34,875 nt of DNA from contig ONVC01000007.1 in assembly GCA_900321205.1 (NCBI GenBank), forward strand, positions 4,185 to 39,059, given 5' to 3'. How positions within the stretch are numbered: position 1 is the stretch's first letter; each line of letters starts with the position of its first letter. Position numbers and translations under genes: made by a program. The notes below the pieces were generated by a model. The model did no database searches. It saw nothing but the letters and a program-made list of their open reading frames with translations, and was not told where the DNA came from. This document shows, piece by piece, positions 1 to 7,924 of this stretch. The DNA is from an uncultured Acinetobacter sp. GTDB lineage: Bacteria; Cyanobacteriota; Vampirovibrionia; Gastranaerophilales; Gastranaerophilaceae.

Positions 1-743
1 CCTGTTAAAATAAAAGAAATACCTATAAAATAAAGACAAAAATTAAAAATAAACTTTAATGTTTTATTAAAATTATTTTGACAAACATTATCACTGTTTT
101 CCATATTATCAGTAATTTGTCTATCATCTGATTTTATTTGCCTTTGTACTAATTTATATATAATATAAAGCAAAATTAATCCCCATAAATATGGACAAGC
201 AAAAGCCAGAATGATTACTGATATTTTTAAAATAGTAATTAAGCACCCTTTTGCTTTTTCTGTTTCAATTTCAGATTTCTTTTTATGTTCTTCAATTTGG
301 GCAAGGATTTCTTCTTTTGTAATAATTTCTGTTTGAATATTATTGTTGATATTCCAGCATATTTTATTGAGTTGGCTTAATATATTGCCGTCAACCTCTA
401 ATAAACTCTTTTGGTCGTCTATCCATGTAATTTCAATAGTATTAATTGAATTTTGTTTACCCATGCCAGCACCAGCAATAAGCCCAGCACCGCCAAGCAA
501 CAAATATCCTACCGCACCTCTTGCAATACTACTTCCTGTATCGGTTTGTATGCCTTCTTTATCAATTATGGCTACATTTTTAATAGTTTTTTCATTGATT
601 ATAAAAAAGTCTTTATCTGGTAATACAATATTCAAGTAATATACTAGTTCGGGTTTATTGTCTTTTGTTAGCGTAAATGTTGACATTGTAATATGCCCAC
701 ACATATACATACCAGATATGACCATATTTCTTGCGTTTGCCAC
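1..743 (-). CDS. Membrane protein of unknown function, truncated by the window edge
   Basis: The reading frame stays open for 247 codons from a GTG at 743-741 to base 1 without a stop, so the C-terminus lies outside the window. The start is supported by AGGAGT at 756-751, seven bases upstream. An in-frame GTG at 752 overlaps that site and is less likely. The N-terminal half (about 1-75) looks like a small beta-rich soluble domain. A glycine-rich hydrophobic stretch follows at about residues 77-95 (GYLLLGGAGLIAGAG). Then come a polar region with an E/K-rich helix, a clear membrane segment at about 165-190, and another hydrophobic segment at the truncated end. I do not recognise the family. It is divergent from the XRE regulator at 913, which may control it. 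Its AT-rich composition and neighbour suggest an accessory locus. Confidence 0.75.
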   Translation of the reverse strand, partial: MANARNMVISGMYMCGHITMSTFTLTKDNKPELVYYLNIVLPDKDFFIINEKTIKNVAIIDKEGIQTDTGSSIARGAVGYLLLGGAGLIAGAGMGKQNSINTIEITWIDDQKSLLEVDGNILSQLNKICWNINNNIQTEIITKEEILAQIEEHKKKSEIETEKAKGCLITILKISVIILAFACPYLWGLILLYIIYKLVQRQIKSDDRQITDNMENSDNVCQNNFNKTLKFIFNFCLYFIGISFILT

Positions 744-819
744 TTGTTCCACTCCTATAATTATTTACTGCTAACTTTTTTATATAAAAGTAGCAATAAG
801 TATTATTTTTACAAATTAA

Positions 820-880
820 TGGTAGCAGAAATTACTACCAAAGACAAGTTTTGATAGTAATAAAGCAAGTTCTTTTTTAT
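820..880 (+). promoter_or_regulatory. Possible promoter and operator of the XRE gene
   Basis: A perfect inverted repeat, TGGTAG (820-825) / CTACCA (835-840), lies between the divergent genes. Related GTAGCAATAAG and TAGTAATAAAGC sequences lie beside it. A weak promoter-like pair, TTGATA (851-856) and TTTTAT (875-880) with an 18-base spacer, precedes the XRE start. XRE repressors commonly bind such dyads in their own promoters. The assignment here is inference. Confidence 0.3.
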
Positions 881-912
881 AACCCTCAAATATATCATGT
901 AAAGGAGGGTTT

Positions 913-1245
913 ATGATGAAGTCATTAAAACAAAAACTAGGGGCAAGAATACAAGAAATACGGAAAAGCAAGAATTTAACGCAAGAAGTGTTGGCTGAAA
1001 AAATTGATATGGATAAACCTAATTTAAGCAACATTGAATGTGGTAAAAGGTTTATGACGGCAGAAACGCTTGAAAAAATTGCAAATGCTCTTGAAGTTGA
1101 AGAAAAAGAATTGTTTGACTTTGGACATATTCAAAACAGAAAAGAATTAATTACCCTGCTAAATGATACTATTAATAATGCCTCCGACAGTGAATTAATG
1201 TATCTTTATAAAGTTATATCCGCCCTTAAATACTTAAAGCCCTAA
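913..1245 (+). CDS. XRE-family helix-turn-helix transcriptional regulator
   Basis: This 110-residue protein has a Cro/C1-type HTH at about residues 8-66. It shows the expected pattern: RIQEIRKSKNLTQEVLAEK, then the recognition helix region KPNLSNIECGKRFMTAETL, then IANALEV. A short helical tail (70-110) probably mediates dimerisation. Two adjacent ATG codons are available. AGGAGG at 903-908 is 4 bases from the first (913) and 7 from the second (916), so initiation at 916 is at least as likely. It stands alone and divergent from the membrane protein at 1-743. It is probably a local repressor, as the dyad in the intergenic space suggests. Targets are unknown. Confidence 0.9.
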   Translation: MMKSLKQKLGARIQEIRKSKNLTQEVLAEKIDMDKPNLSNIECGKRFMTAETLEKIANALEVEEKELFDFGHIQNRKELITLLNDTINNASDSELMYLYKVISALKYLKP

Positions 1246-1277
1246 AATCCAAAAATTTTTCTAGGGGTACTACCTCT

Positions 1278-1349
1278 ATTTTGAGACTTGATTTTCCTGT
1301 AAATTTAGTTGGTAGGGTGCAATTTTTGTACCAAAATAAATCTCAAAAT
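1278..1349. repeat. Long imperfect inverted repeat in the 1246-1519 intergenic region
   Basis: ATTTTGAGA (1278-1286) is perfectly complementary to TCTCAAAAT (1341-1349). With one bulge the stem continues inward (TTgATTTT against AAAATaAA), giving about 16 pairs around a loop that holds GGTAGGGTGCAATTTTTGTACC. No T-tract follows, so it is not an obvious rho-independent terminator. The rest of 1246-1519 shows no gene, RNA or terminator that I can support. Confidence 0.45.
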
Positions 1350-1519
1350 CTCTGTTATTTCTTCTCAAACCGACTGTTCTTTTACAATAGCATTAAATTT
1401 TTAGTGAGCAGCATTCCAATGATATTAGCTAAATACCAGATATAGTGTAATTATACCCACCCTGCATGACTTAATTTTATAATCTCCATCTAATAGTTAT
1501 TTTTATCTTAATCTGTATA

Positions 1520-3136
1520 TTAATTTACAGCTAAATCTTTTTTGTTTTCATTTTTCATTGGAATATTAAATCCGAAAATATTATAGTTTTCTTTGAAACT
1601 TTGAGCATATATATCGCCGTTATGCGCATCTATAATTTGTTTTGACAAATACAGCCCCAGTCCGACACCTATTTTATTGTACTTTGCAGCATGAGAAACA
1701 TATTTCTTAAAAAGACCTTCTATCGTTTCCGGATTAATATACGGGCTTTCATTTTTTGCTTCAAAACTGATATTGTTTTCATTTTGTTTTATGGTAATAA
1801 CTATTTCCGTATTATTATACGCATAAGAGATTGCATTTCCCAAAATATTTGTGACAACCCTTTTTATCTGCATTCTGTCACATTCAGTATCAAAAAAAGT
1901 ACCTTCCGTATTTATACGAATACTGACATCCTTTTCTTTCAGCATAGATTCAAGCTCATTTCCTGCCTCTTCTACAAGAGAAATAATATTGCACTTCTCA
2001 CAGTTTAACGCATAATCACCGTTTTCGTATTTATACGTACTTAAGAGCGTAGAAAGCATTTCATACATAAAATTACAGGAATCTTTTGTTAATGTAAGCA
2101 ATTCTTTTTGCTCATTGTTAAGCGGTCCCATGTGGTCATTTAACAACAAATCAAGAGCTTTTATCTGAGCAATCGTCGGTGTTTTAAGGTCATGAGTCAG
2201 AGTTGCAACATAAGATTCCCTCTGTTCTGCCGCTGTTTTCTCTGCGTCTATATCCCTTGCAACACTGCATATGCCGATTACCTTTTTTTCGTGGTTGATA
2301 ATAGGACATTTTGTTATTTTAAACCAGCGTTTATCGTTATTTTTTAATGTAATCTGTTTTTCTCTGCTTATACATTTGGATTCATTTATTATTTCGTTAT
2401 CTTCGTTTAAGATTTCATCTGCTCTTTTTTCTTCATAGTTCCACTTGTTAGCATTGTCCGAATCAGACAAACCAAGAAAATCCATTGCCATTTTGTTTTC
2501 ATAATATACGTTACCATTCAAGTCTTTCAAAAATGTGGCAATAGGCATTCCCTGAAGTACTGAACGGAATATTTGCTCCTTATCTTCCAGGTCACTCATT
2601 AATTTTTCTTCATGCGTAACATCTTTTGCAATTATTAATGCTCCCAGAACCCCCTTGGTCAACACTAGCGGAGTTGCTGTGATATCATAAATTTTGCCCG
2701 TTTCCAGTTCTACCTTTTTTCTGATAACCTTCCCTTTTAAAACCCCTTTGCTTATCTCGCTAAATATAACTGCATCGTTCTCCGGAAATAAATCAGCTTC
2801 TGTTTTTCCTTTTACCTCATCTTGTGTCTTATTAACATTATCTAAAAATACCTGATTACAATATAAATACCTGCCGTTAAAATCTTTATATACGATTAAA
2901 TCCTGAGAGGAGTTACATATCGCACTAATCAATTCTTTGTGGAACAAAGCTTTGTTTGCTACATAACTTTGTAAGACATAGAAAACAAGCATCAAACTTA
3001 TAGCTATAATAGAATGTAACCTTGTTTGCGGATTAAAAAATACCCAAATTATAAAAATTACCAATGCAATTTGGAATGTCCATTTAAAACCCATCAATAC
3101 ATTTTCGCTTTTTTTAAATAAATTTTTATAAATCAT
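1520..3136 (-). CDS. PAS-containing membrane sensor histidine kinase
   Basis: The 538-residue kinase has two N-terminal membrane segments (about 17-35 and 42-60) with almost no periplasmic loop. Two PAS domains follow (about 68-175 and 188-298), then HisKA with its H-box at THDLKTP (His315) and an HATPase domain (N-box Asn434 in NILGNAISYAYN; G2 box GVGLGLYLS at about 490-498). The usual D-x-G-x-G (G1) box is replaced by NESPYIN, although the fold around it looks intact. The start overlaps the end of the response regulator gene by 11 bases, so the two are translationally coupled. The short loop and tandem PAS suggest sensing of an intracellular or membrane signal. It should phosphorylate the neighbouring NarL-type regulator. 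The ligand is unknown. Confidence 0.92.
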   Translation of the reverse strand: MIYKNLFKKSENVLMGFKWTFQIALVIFIIWVFFNPQTRLHSIIAISLMLVFYVLQSYVANKALFHKELISAICNSSQDLIVYKDFNGRYLYCNQVFLDNVNKTQDEVKGKTEADLFPENDAVIFSEISKGVLKGKVIRKKVELETGKIYDITATPLVLTKGVLGALIIAKDVTHEEKLMSDLEDKEQIFRSVLQGMPIATFLKDLNGNVYYENKMAMDFLGLSDSDNANKWNYEEKRADEILNEDNEIINESKCISREKQITLKNNDKRWFKITKCPIINHEKKVIGICSVARDIDAEKTAAEQRESYVATLTHDLKTPTIAQIKALDLLLNDHMGPLNNEQKELLTLTKDSCNFMYEMLSTLLSTYKYENGDYALNCEKCNIISLVEEAGNELESMLKEKDVSIRINTEGTFFDTECDRMQIKRVVTNILGNAISYAYNNTEIVITIKQNENNISFEAKNESPYINPETIEGLFKKYVSHAAKYNKIGVGLGLYLSKQIIDAHNGDIYAQSFKENYNIFGFNIPMKNENKKDLAVN

Positions 3137-3770
3137 ATTTTGTTGCCTTTACTGCTGCCTGTACTCTGTCTGTTACCGAAAGTTTTTCTAAAATATTGCA
3201 TACGTGAGCCTTTGCAGTATTTGGGCTCACAAACAGCCTGTCAGATATTTCCGTGTTTGAAAATCCCTGCACTAATAAATCCAAAACTTCTTTTTCTCTT
3301 GGAGTAAGATTAAAATCTTCTTTTTCTTTCGGTTCTGCTTTATAAAAAGTCTTTTGTACAACTTTTGTAATTCGGGGGTCAATCCATATTGAACCTTCAT
3401 TTACCGTACATATCAAATTATACAGCTTATTTGTATCAATATCTTTTAATGCGTATGCATTTGCTCCTGAGGCAAGACTTGATAATACTTCATTATCGTT
3501 ATCGTGAGAAGTTAAAATAATAATTTTTATATCAGGATATTTTCTGTGAATTATTTTAGTTGCCTCAATACCCGTCATGTAAGGAAGACCTATATCCATA
3601 AGAATAACATCTGCCGGTTGTTTCTCTAATGAATCTATACATTCTTCTGCCGATTCAAAATCATTTAAGATATTAATATCCGGATAATCCTTAAAAGCTT
3701 TTTTATACGTAATTCTTGTTAATAAATAGTCTTCTACTATATATACAGAAATCCTTTTTTTTGTTTCCAT
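3126..3770 (-). CDS. NarL/FixJ-family response regulator
   Basis: The 214-residue regulator has an N-terminal receiver domain (1-125) with the acidic pair E13/D14, phosphoacceptor D59 (LMDIGLPYMTG), switch T87 (ILTSHD) and K109 (ALKD). A LuxR-type HTH lies at about 155-205 (LTPREKEVLDLLVQG, then NTAKAHVCNILEKL). The start is preceded by AAAGGAGAAATAA. It is the first gene of a two-gene operon with the PAS kinase. Receivers with LuxR outputs are most often paired with HisKA_3 kinases, whereas the partner here has a HisKA-type H-box, a less usual pairing. It probably acts as a DNA-binding activator. Targets cannot be read from the sequence. Confidence 0.95.
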   Translation of the reverse strand: METKKRISVYIVEDYLLTRITYKKAFKDYPDINILNDFESAEECIDSLEKQPADVILMDIGLPYMTGIEATKIIHRKYPDIKIIILTSHDNDNEVLSSLASGANAYALKDIDTNKLYNLICTVNEGSIWIDPRITKVVQKTFYKAEPKEKEDFNLTPREKEVLDLLVQGFSNTEISDRLFVSPNTAKAHVCNILEKLSVTDRVQAAVKATKYDL

Positions 3771-4040
3771 TTATTTCTCCTTTTTTTAAATTATCCTATT
3801 TAACACAGTCAAAAGGCTATTATCCAGTTGGGTAATAAATAGAAAAATTTTGATATAAAGATATTTTTACACAACAAAAAGCTGCAATTGTTGTATTTTC
3901 CACGCCCGTATCTTTTTTAACAATACCTGTTAGTTTATCATCAAAACATATTGTCCGTATCTGACATAAAGCTTCTATATAATATGGTTAAATACGACAG
4001 TATTTGATATAATAAAAACATTGTTTAAAGGAAGACTGAA
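3771..4040. promoter_or_regulatory. Divergent intergenic region with a promoter and palindrome before the methyltransferase
   Basis: On the + strand, TATAAT at 4008-4013 with TGGTTA at 3985-3990 (17-base spacer) is a plausible promoter for the methyltransferase gene. The spacer contains a perfect inverted repeat AAATAC (3990-3995) / GTATTT (4000-4005), placed where a repressor would block polymerase. A second TATAAT lies at 3978-3983. ACAACAA (3871-3877) / TTGTTGT (3888-3894) can form a 7-bp stem. No gene is seen here. Confidence 0.4.
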
Positions 4041-5504
4041 ATGAAAAAGATTATACCTGCACAGGATGAGTTTATAAAAATAAAACACAGGGGGAAAATA
4101 TATACACCCGATTATTTGGTTAATATTATTCTTAATCAGGGTAATTATGTCCCCGGCAACATAAACAAAAAGCACGTTATTGATAACAGCTGCGGAGACG
4201 GACAGTTCATTATACACGTTGTTGACCGTTACTGCAAAGATTTTCTCTTAAACTCAAATGACAAAAAGACTTTAAAAAAAGAGCTGGAAACCTATATACA
4301 CGCTATTGAAATAGATAAAGACGAGCTTGCACTCTGCACAAAAAGGTGTAATATTTTAGCCGAAATGTACGGCATTCATGGAGTAAACTGGGATTTTTTA
4401 AATGAAGATGCTCTAAAAGTAACCGAATTTGATAACAAAATGGATTTCGTAGTCGGAAACCCTCCGTATGTCCGTGTACATAACCTTTTAGAGAATTTTA
4501 ACTCAGTCAAGGATTTCTCTTTTGCAACGAAAGGGATGACAGATTTATTCATAGTGTTCTATGAAATCGGTATAAAAATGATGAACGAAAACGGGAAATT
4601 AGCTTACATAACACCTTCATCATTTTTCACCAGCGTTGCCGGACAAAAATTAAGAGATTGTTTAATAAAAATGAACCTCCTTGAAAGCGTATGCGATTTA
4701 AAACACTTCCAGCCGTTTAACGCAACTACTTATACTACTATCATCTGCCTAAACAAAAACAAACCTTCCTGCGTAAAATACTATGAGTTTGACGGCGAAA
4801 AATCAGTTCCGGTTTTTATAGACACATTATCCGCAGAAGATTTTGTTATCAAAGATAGTTTTTATTTCTCAACTAAATCAAATTTAAAAAAACTAAAAGA
4901 CATTTTAACTGAAACAGCAAAAGTGGATATCAGTGTTAAAAACGGATATGCAACTCTTGCCGACAAAGTATTCATCAATGATTTTTCTTTTGATTCAAAA
5001 TACATAATCCCTGTTATCAAAGCATCACGGGGTAAGTGGACAAAGATTTTTTATCCGTATGACAAAAAAGCAAATCTGGTACCGGAAGACTGCTTACAAA
5101 AAGAATCGGAATTGTTTAAATATTTAAAAGACAACAAAGGCGCACTGTTAAAAAGGTCTAATGAAAGGGATGCCGACAAATATTGGTATTCCTTTGGGCG
5201 CAGTCAGGCTTTGAAAGATACGTTCAAAGAAAAAATAGCAATTAACACCCTGATAAAAAAAGATTCACAATTAAAGATAGAAAAGTCTCCGGCAGGAACA
5301 GGCGTATATTCCGGGTTATACATAATAAGCGATACATTTGACTATAATACAATTAAAGAGGTTCTTGCCGATAAAGACCTTAATACGTTTATATCCCTGC
5401 TGGGCAAGTATAAAAGCGGCGGATACTATACTTTTTCAACAAAAGATATGCAAATATACCTCAATTACAAATTAAAAAACAAGGAGTTAAAGAATGCCGT
5501 CTAA
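4041..5504 (+). CDS. Type II N6-adenine DNA methyltransferase
   Basis: The 487-residue protein carries the motif order of gamma-class (TaqI/Eco57I-like) adenine methyltransferases. Motif X-like YTPDYLV is at 21-27. AdoMet motif I is DNSCGDGQF (48-56), motif II acidic is HAIEID (87-92) and motif III is NEDAL (121-125). The catalytic motif IV is NPPY (140-143). The C-terminal half (about 290-480) would be the target recognition domain. It transfers a methyl group from AdoMet to an adenine in a specific DNA site, protecting that site from the partner nuclease. AAGGAAG at 4028-4034 precedes the ATG. Its last 11 bases overlap the downstream nuclease gene. The recognition sequence cannot be read from the protein. 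Confidence 0.92.
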   Translation: MKKIIPAQDEFIKIKHRGKIYTPDYLVNIILNQGNYVPGNINKKHVIDNSCGDGQFIIHVVDRYCKDFLLNSNDKKTLKKELETYIHAIEIDKDELALCTKRCNILAEMYGIHGVNWDFLNEDALKVTEFDNKMDFVVGNPPYVRVHNLLENFNSVKDFSFATKGMTDLFIVFYEIGIKMMNENGKLAYITPSSFFTSVAGQKLRDCLIKMNLLESVCDLKHFQPFNATTYTTIICLNKNKPSCVKYYEFDGEKSVPVFIDTLSAEDFVIKDSFYFSTKSNLKKLKDILTETAKVDISVKNGYATLADKVFINDFSFDSKYIIPVIKASRGKWTKIFYPYDKKANLVPEDCLQKESELFKYLKDNKGALLKRSNERDADKYWYSFGRSQALKDTFKEKIAINTLIKKDSQLKIEKSPAGTGVYSGLYIISDTFDYNTIKEVLADKDLNTFISLLGKYKSGGYYTFSTKDMQIYLNYKLKNKELKNAV

Positions 5505-6228
5505 CCGAGAAATTCTAAGTACAATTAAAGATTCTTTCGCAACTTATCTGGAAGTCGGAACATCAAGAAGTCCTGCAAAATTAAAAACATTACACGGCAA
5601 AATTGCAAAAGATATTCAGGAAGCCTTAGGAAGAAATTTTACCATTCTGTCACAAGGTTATGGTGAAGATAAAGAAGTCTTCGTTGAAGGCAGATATTAT
5701 CCTAAGAGAGTCGATATTACAGTAAAATATAAAGGACACCCCGTTGCCGCCTTCGGGGTAAAATTTGTTATGAGAAATTACTCCCAAAACAGCAATAATT
5801 ACTACGAAAATATGCTTGGAGAAACCGCAAATTTAAGAGCAAACCATATCCCATATTTTCAGATATTTATTATTTTTGACAAAGTGCCGTATTATAAAAA
5901 AGGCGGCGAGTTTAGCAAATATGATAATTTTTCGGAACACCATATTGAAAAATATATAAAATTATCACACGACAATCCCGATACTTCTATTCACACTCCT
6001 GATAAAACATTAATTATGGTTCTTAACCTTAAAGAAAAAAGCCCAAATTACAGATTTATCTCAGAACAAGATTATGCAGAATATTATTCTGCGCATATCA
6101 ACGACAATGAGCTGATTACATATTCAAACGAAATTACGAACAATTTTGGAGAGTGTGTTATTTTAAACGACTATGAAGATTTTATATTGAAAAGCAAAAA
6201 CATTATTCTTGCAAAAATAAATGCATAA
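5494..6228 (+). CDS. Probable type II restriction endonuclease
   Basis: This 244-residue protein directly follows an adenine methyltransferase and overlaps it by 11 bases. Its ATG is served by AAGGAG at 5481-5486. A PD-(D/E)xK-like core is visible: D74 in KRVDITV, then the hydrophobic strand AAFGVKFV with K90. The canonical acidic residue two before the lysine is Gly88. A following helix offers E105 and E110 (NYYENMLGETANLR), so the acidic ligand may have migrated there, as in some known restriction enzymes. The next strand, YFQIFIIFD, also fits the fold. The nuclease assignment rests on context plus this partial motif. I do not recognise a named prototype. The gene ends exactly where the convergent prfB ends. 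Confidence 0.72.
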   Translation: MPSNREILSTIKDSFATYLEVGTSRSPAKLKTLHGKIAKDIQEALGRNFTILSQGYGEDKEVFVEGRYYPKRVDITVKYKGHPVAAFGVKFVMRNYSQNSNNYYENMLGETANLRANHIPYFQIFIIFDKVPYYKKGGEFSKYDNFSEHHIEKYIKLSHDNPDTSIHTPDKTLIMVLNLKEKSPNYRFISEQDYAEYYSAHINDNELITYSNEITNNFGECVILNDYEDFILKSKNIILAKINA

Positions 6229-7294
6229 TTATCCGTTTTTCAAATACGCTTCTATAAAACCGTCTAAATCACCATCCATAACAGCATCAACATTTCCGAC
6301 TTCAAAACCTGTTCTGTGGTCTTTAACCATCTTATACGGATGAAAAACGTATGAGCGAATCTGCGAACCGAAGTTTATATCAAAAGCTTCACCTTTAAGT
6401 TCAGCTAATTTCTTTTCGTGTTCCCTCTGACGAAGTTCAAGAAGTTTTGAAGCAAGCATCTGCATTGCATTTTCTTTATTTTGAAGCTGTGAGCGTTCCT
6501 GCTGGCACTTAATTACAATACCCGTAGGTTTGTGCAATATTCTGACAGCCGTTTCAACCTTATTAACATTCTGTCCGCCTGCGCCCCCTGAACGCATTGT
6601 ATCAACTTCCAAATCCTCAGGTGGAATAGTAATTGTTTTTTCATAATCGGGAATAATCGGAGAAACTTCACAGGAAGCAAAACTCGTTTGCCTTTTTCCG
6701 TTTGCATTAAACGGAGAAATCCTTACAAGACGGTGAACTCCCTTTTCTGCTTTGGCATATCCGTAAGCGTATTTACCCGCAATTTTTATTGTTGCAGACT
6801 TAATCCCGGCTTCTTCTCCGTCAGACTTATCAACAAGTTCAACTTTCCAGCCTCTGTTTTCTGCCCAGCGTGTGTACATTCTGAGCAAAAGGCTAGCCCA
6901 GTCCTGAGCATCCGTTCCGCCTGCACCTGCATTAACAGTTAAAAACGCATCCGCTTCATCATATTCACCTGAAAGCATTTTCTGAATATCGTATTTATCA
7001 AGCTCTTTTTCAAGCTGAACAAGTTGCTTTTCACTTTCGGCAATAAGTTCTTCATCACCGATTTCATTTGCTGCCAGGGCATCATCAATAATACTTTCCC
7101 AACGTGTAAATTTTTCTATATTATCTTTTATTTCACGAACTTTTTGTCCGAGTTCATTTGCCAAATTTTGATTTGACCATACGTCAGGCGATTGTAAGCG
7201 AGCTTCCAGCTCTTTCAGTTCTTCTGTATATTTACCCCAGTCAAAGACACTCCTTGTTTTTGTCTATACGTGCTTTTAGTTCTTCTATATTCAT
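6229..7294 (-). CDS. prfB: Peptide chain release factor 2, expressed by programmed +1 frameshift
   Basis: RF2 terminates translation at UGA and UAA. The SPF recognition motif ([10 protein letters not shown]) and the catalytic GGQ ([10 protein letters not shown]) are both present. The gene begins with an ATG at 7294-7292 that overlaps the tmk stop (ATGA). A short zero-frame of 17 codons runs to an in-frame TGA at 7243-7241. An internal Shine-Dalgarno-like AAGGAG (7255-7250) and the slippery CTT-TGA-C precede it, the classical RF2 autoregulatory site. After a +1 shift the frame continues from GAC TGG GGT to 6229, giving about 354 residues, close to the family norm. Low RF2 lets the ribosome pause at UGA and shift. 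Annotating only the downstream open frame from 7164 would lose the N-terminus. Confidence 0.95.
7241..7255 (-). promoter_or_regulatory. prfB programmed frameshift site
   Basis: On the minus strand the site reads AAGGAG TGT CTT TGA C. It consists of an internal anti-SD-pairing element, a 3-base gap, the CTT slippery codon and the UGA stop read by RF2 itself. Spacing matches the well-described E. coli prfB site. Confidence 0.93.
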
Positions 7295-7899
7295 AATTTT
7301 TCAACTAACTCCACTACTTTTTTGTGTATATTTTCTATTGTATCCGAAGAATCTATAACCTTGACCCTGTTTGGTTCTTTTTTTGCAATCTCAAGATACC
7401 CTTCGCGAACTTTATTGAAAAAGTCAACGCCCGAGGATTCCATTCGGTCTTTTTCTTTTCCGACTCTCGTCATTGATGTTTCAACATCAACGTCAAAAAC
7501 AATTGTTAAATCAGGTTTGAGTCCGCCCGTTGCAATATCGTTCAGCATATTTATTCTGTCTAAATCCAGCCCTCTGCCGTACCCCTGATACGCAACCGTT
7601 GAATCGGTATGGCGGTCACAAAGAATAACGATTCCCTCTTTAAGAGCAGGTTTAATAATGCAGTCAACGTGCTGTGCTCTGTCTGCAAGGAACAAAAAAG
7701 ATTCGCACTGAGGCGAAACCTCACCGTCATAATTAAGTAAAATCTCTCTTAGTTTTACGCCGAGACCTTTTGCCCCGGGCTCTCTTGTTAAAAGAGTTCG
7801 TCTGCCCTTTTCCTTCAAATATTTATTCAAAAGCTCTATCTGAGTGGTTTTTCCACAGCCGTCAGCACCCTCAAATGTAATAAATAAACCTCTTGTCAT
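7291..7899 (-). CDS. tmk: Thymidylate kinase
   Basis: The 202-residue enzyme phosphorylates dTMP to dTDP with ATP for DNA synthesis. The P-loop is FEGADGCGKTT (about 8-18). The TREPG motif (TREPGAKGLG) lies at about 39-48, and the DR motif (CDRHTDSTVAYQGYGRG) at about 94-110 covers the catalytic and thymine-binding region. Length is normal for bacterial Tmk. The ATG at 7899 is preceded by GAGGAAACGGA. It follows the glycosyltransferase gene by 25 bases and its stop overlaps the prfB start, so the three are probably co-transcribed. Confidence 0.96.
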   Translation of the reverse strand: MTRGLFITFEGADGCGKTTQIELLNKYLKEKGRRTLLTREPGAKGLGVKLREILLNYDGEVSPQCESFLFLADRAQHVDCIIKPALKEGIVILCDRHTDSTVAYQGYGRGLDLDRINMLNDIATGGLKPDLTIVFDVDVETSMTRVGKEKDRMESSGVDFFNKVREGYLEIAKKEPNRVKVIDSSDTIENIHKKVVELVEKL

Positions 7900-7924
7900 T
7901 CCGTTTCCTCAAATCTTGATATTT

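Noticed and set aside
343-639. Plus-strand 98-codon frame
   Set aside because: It is a shadow of the minus-strand membrane protein, whose frame is longer, open to the window edge and has a good ribosome-binding site.
6513-6707. Frame inside prfB on the same strand
   Set aside because: It overlaps the conserved GGQ-containing RF2 coding sequence in another frame and has no independent support.
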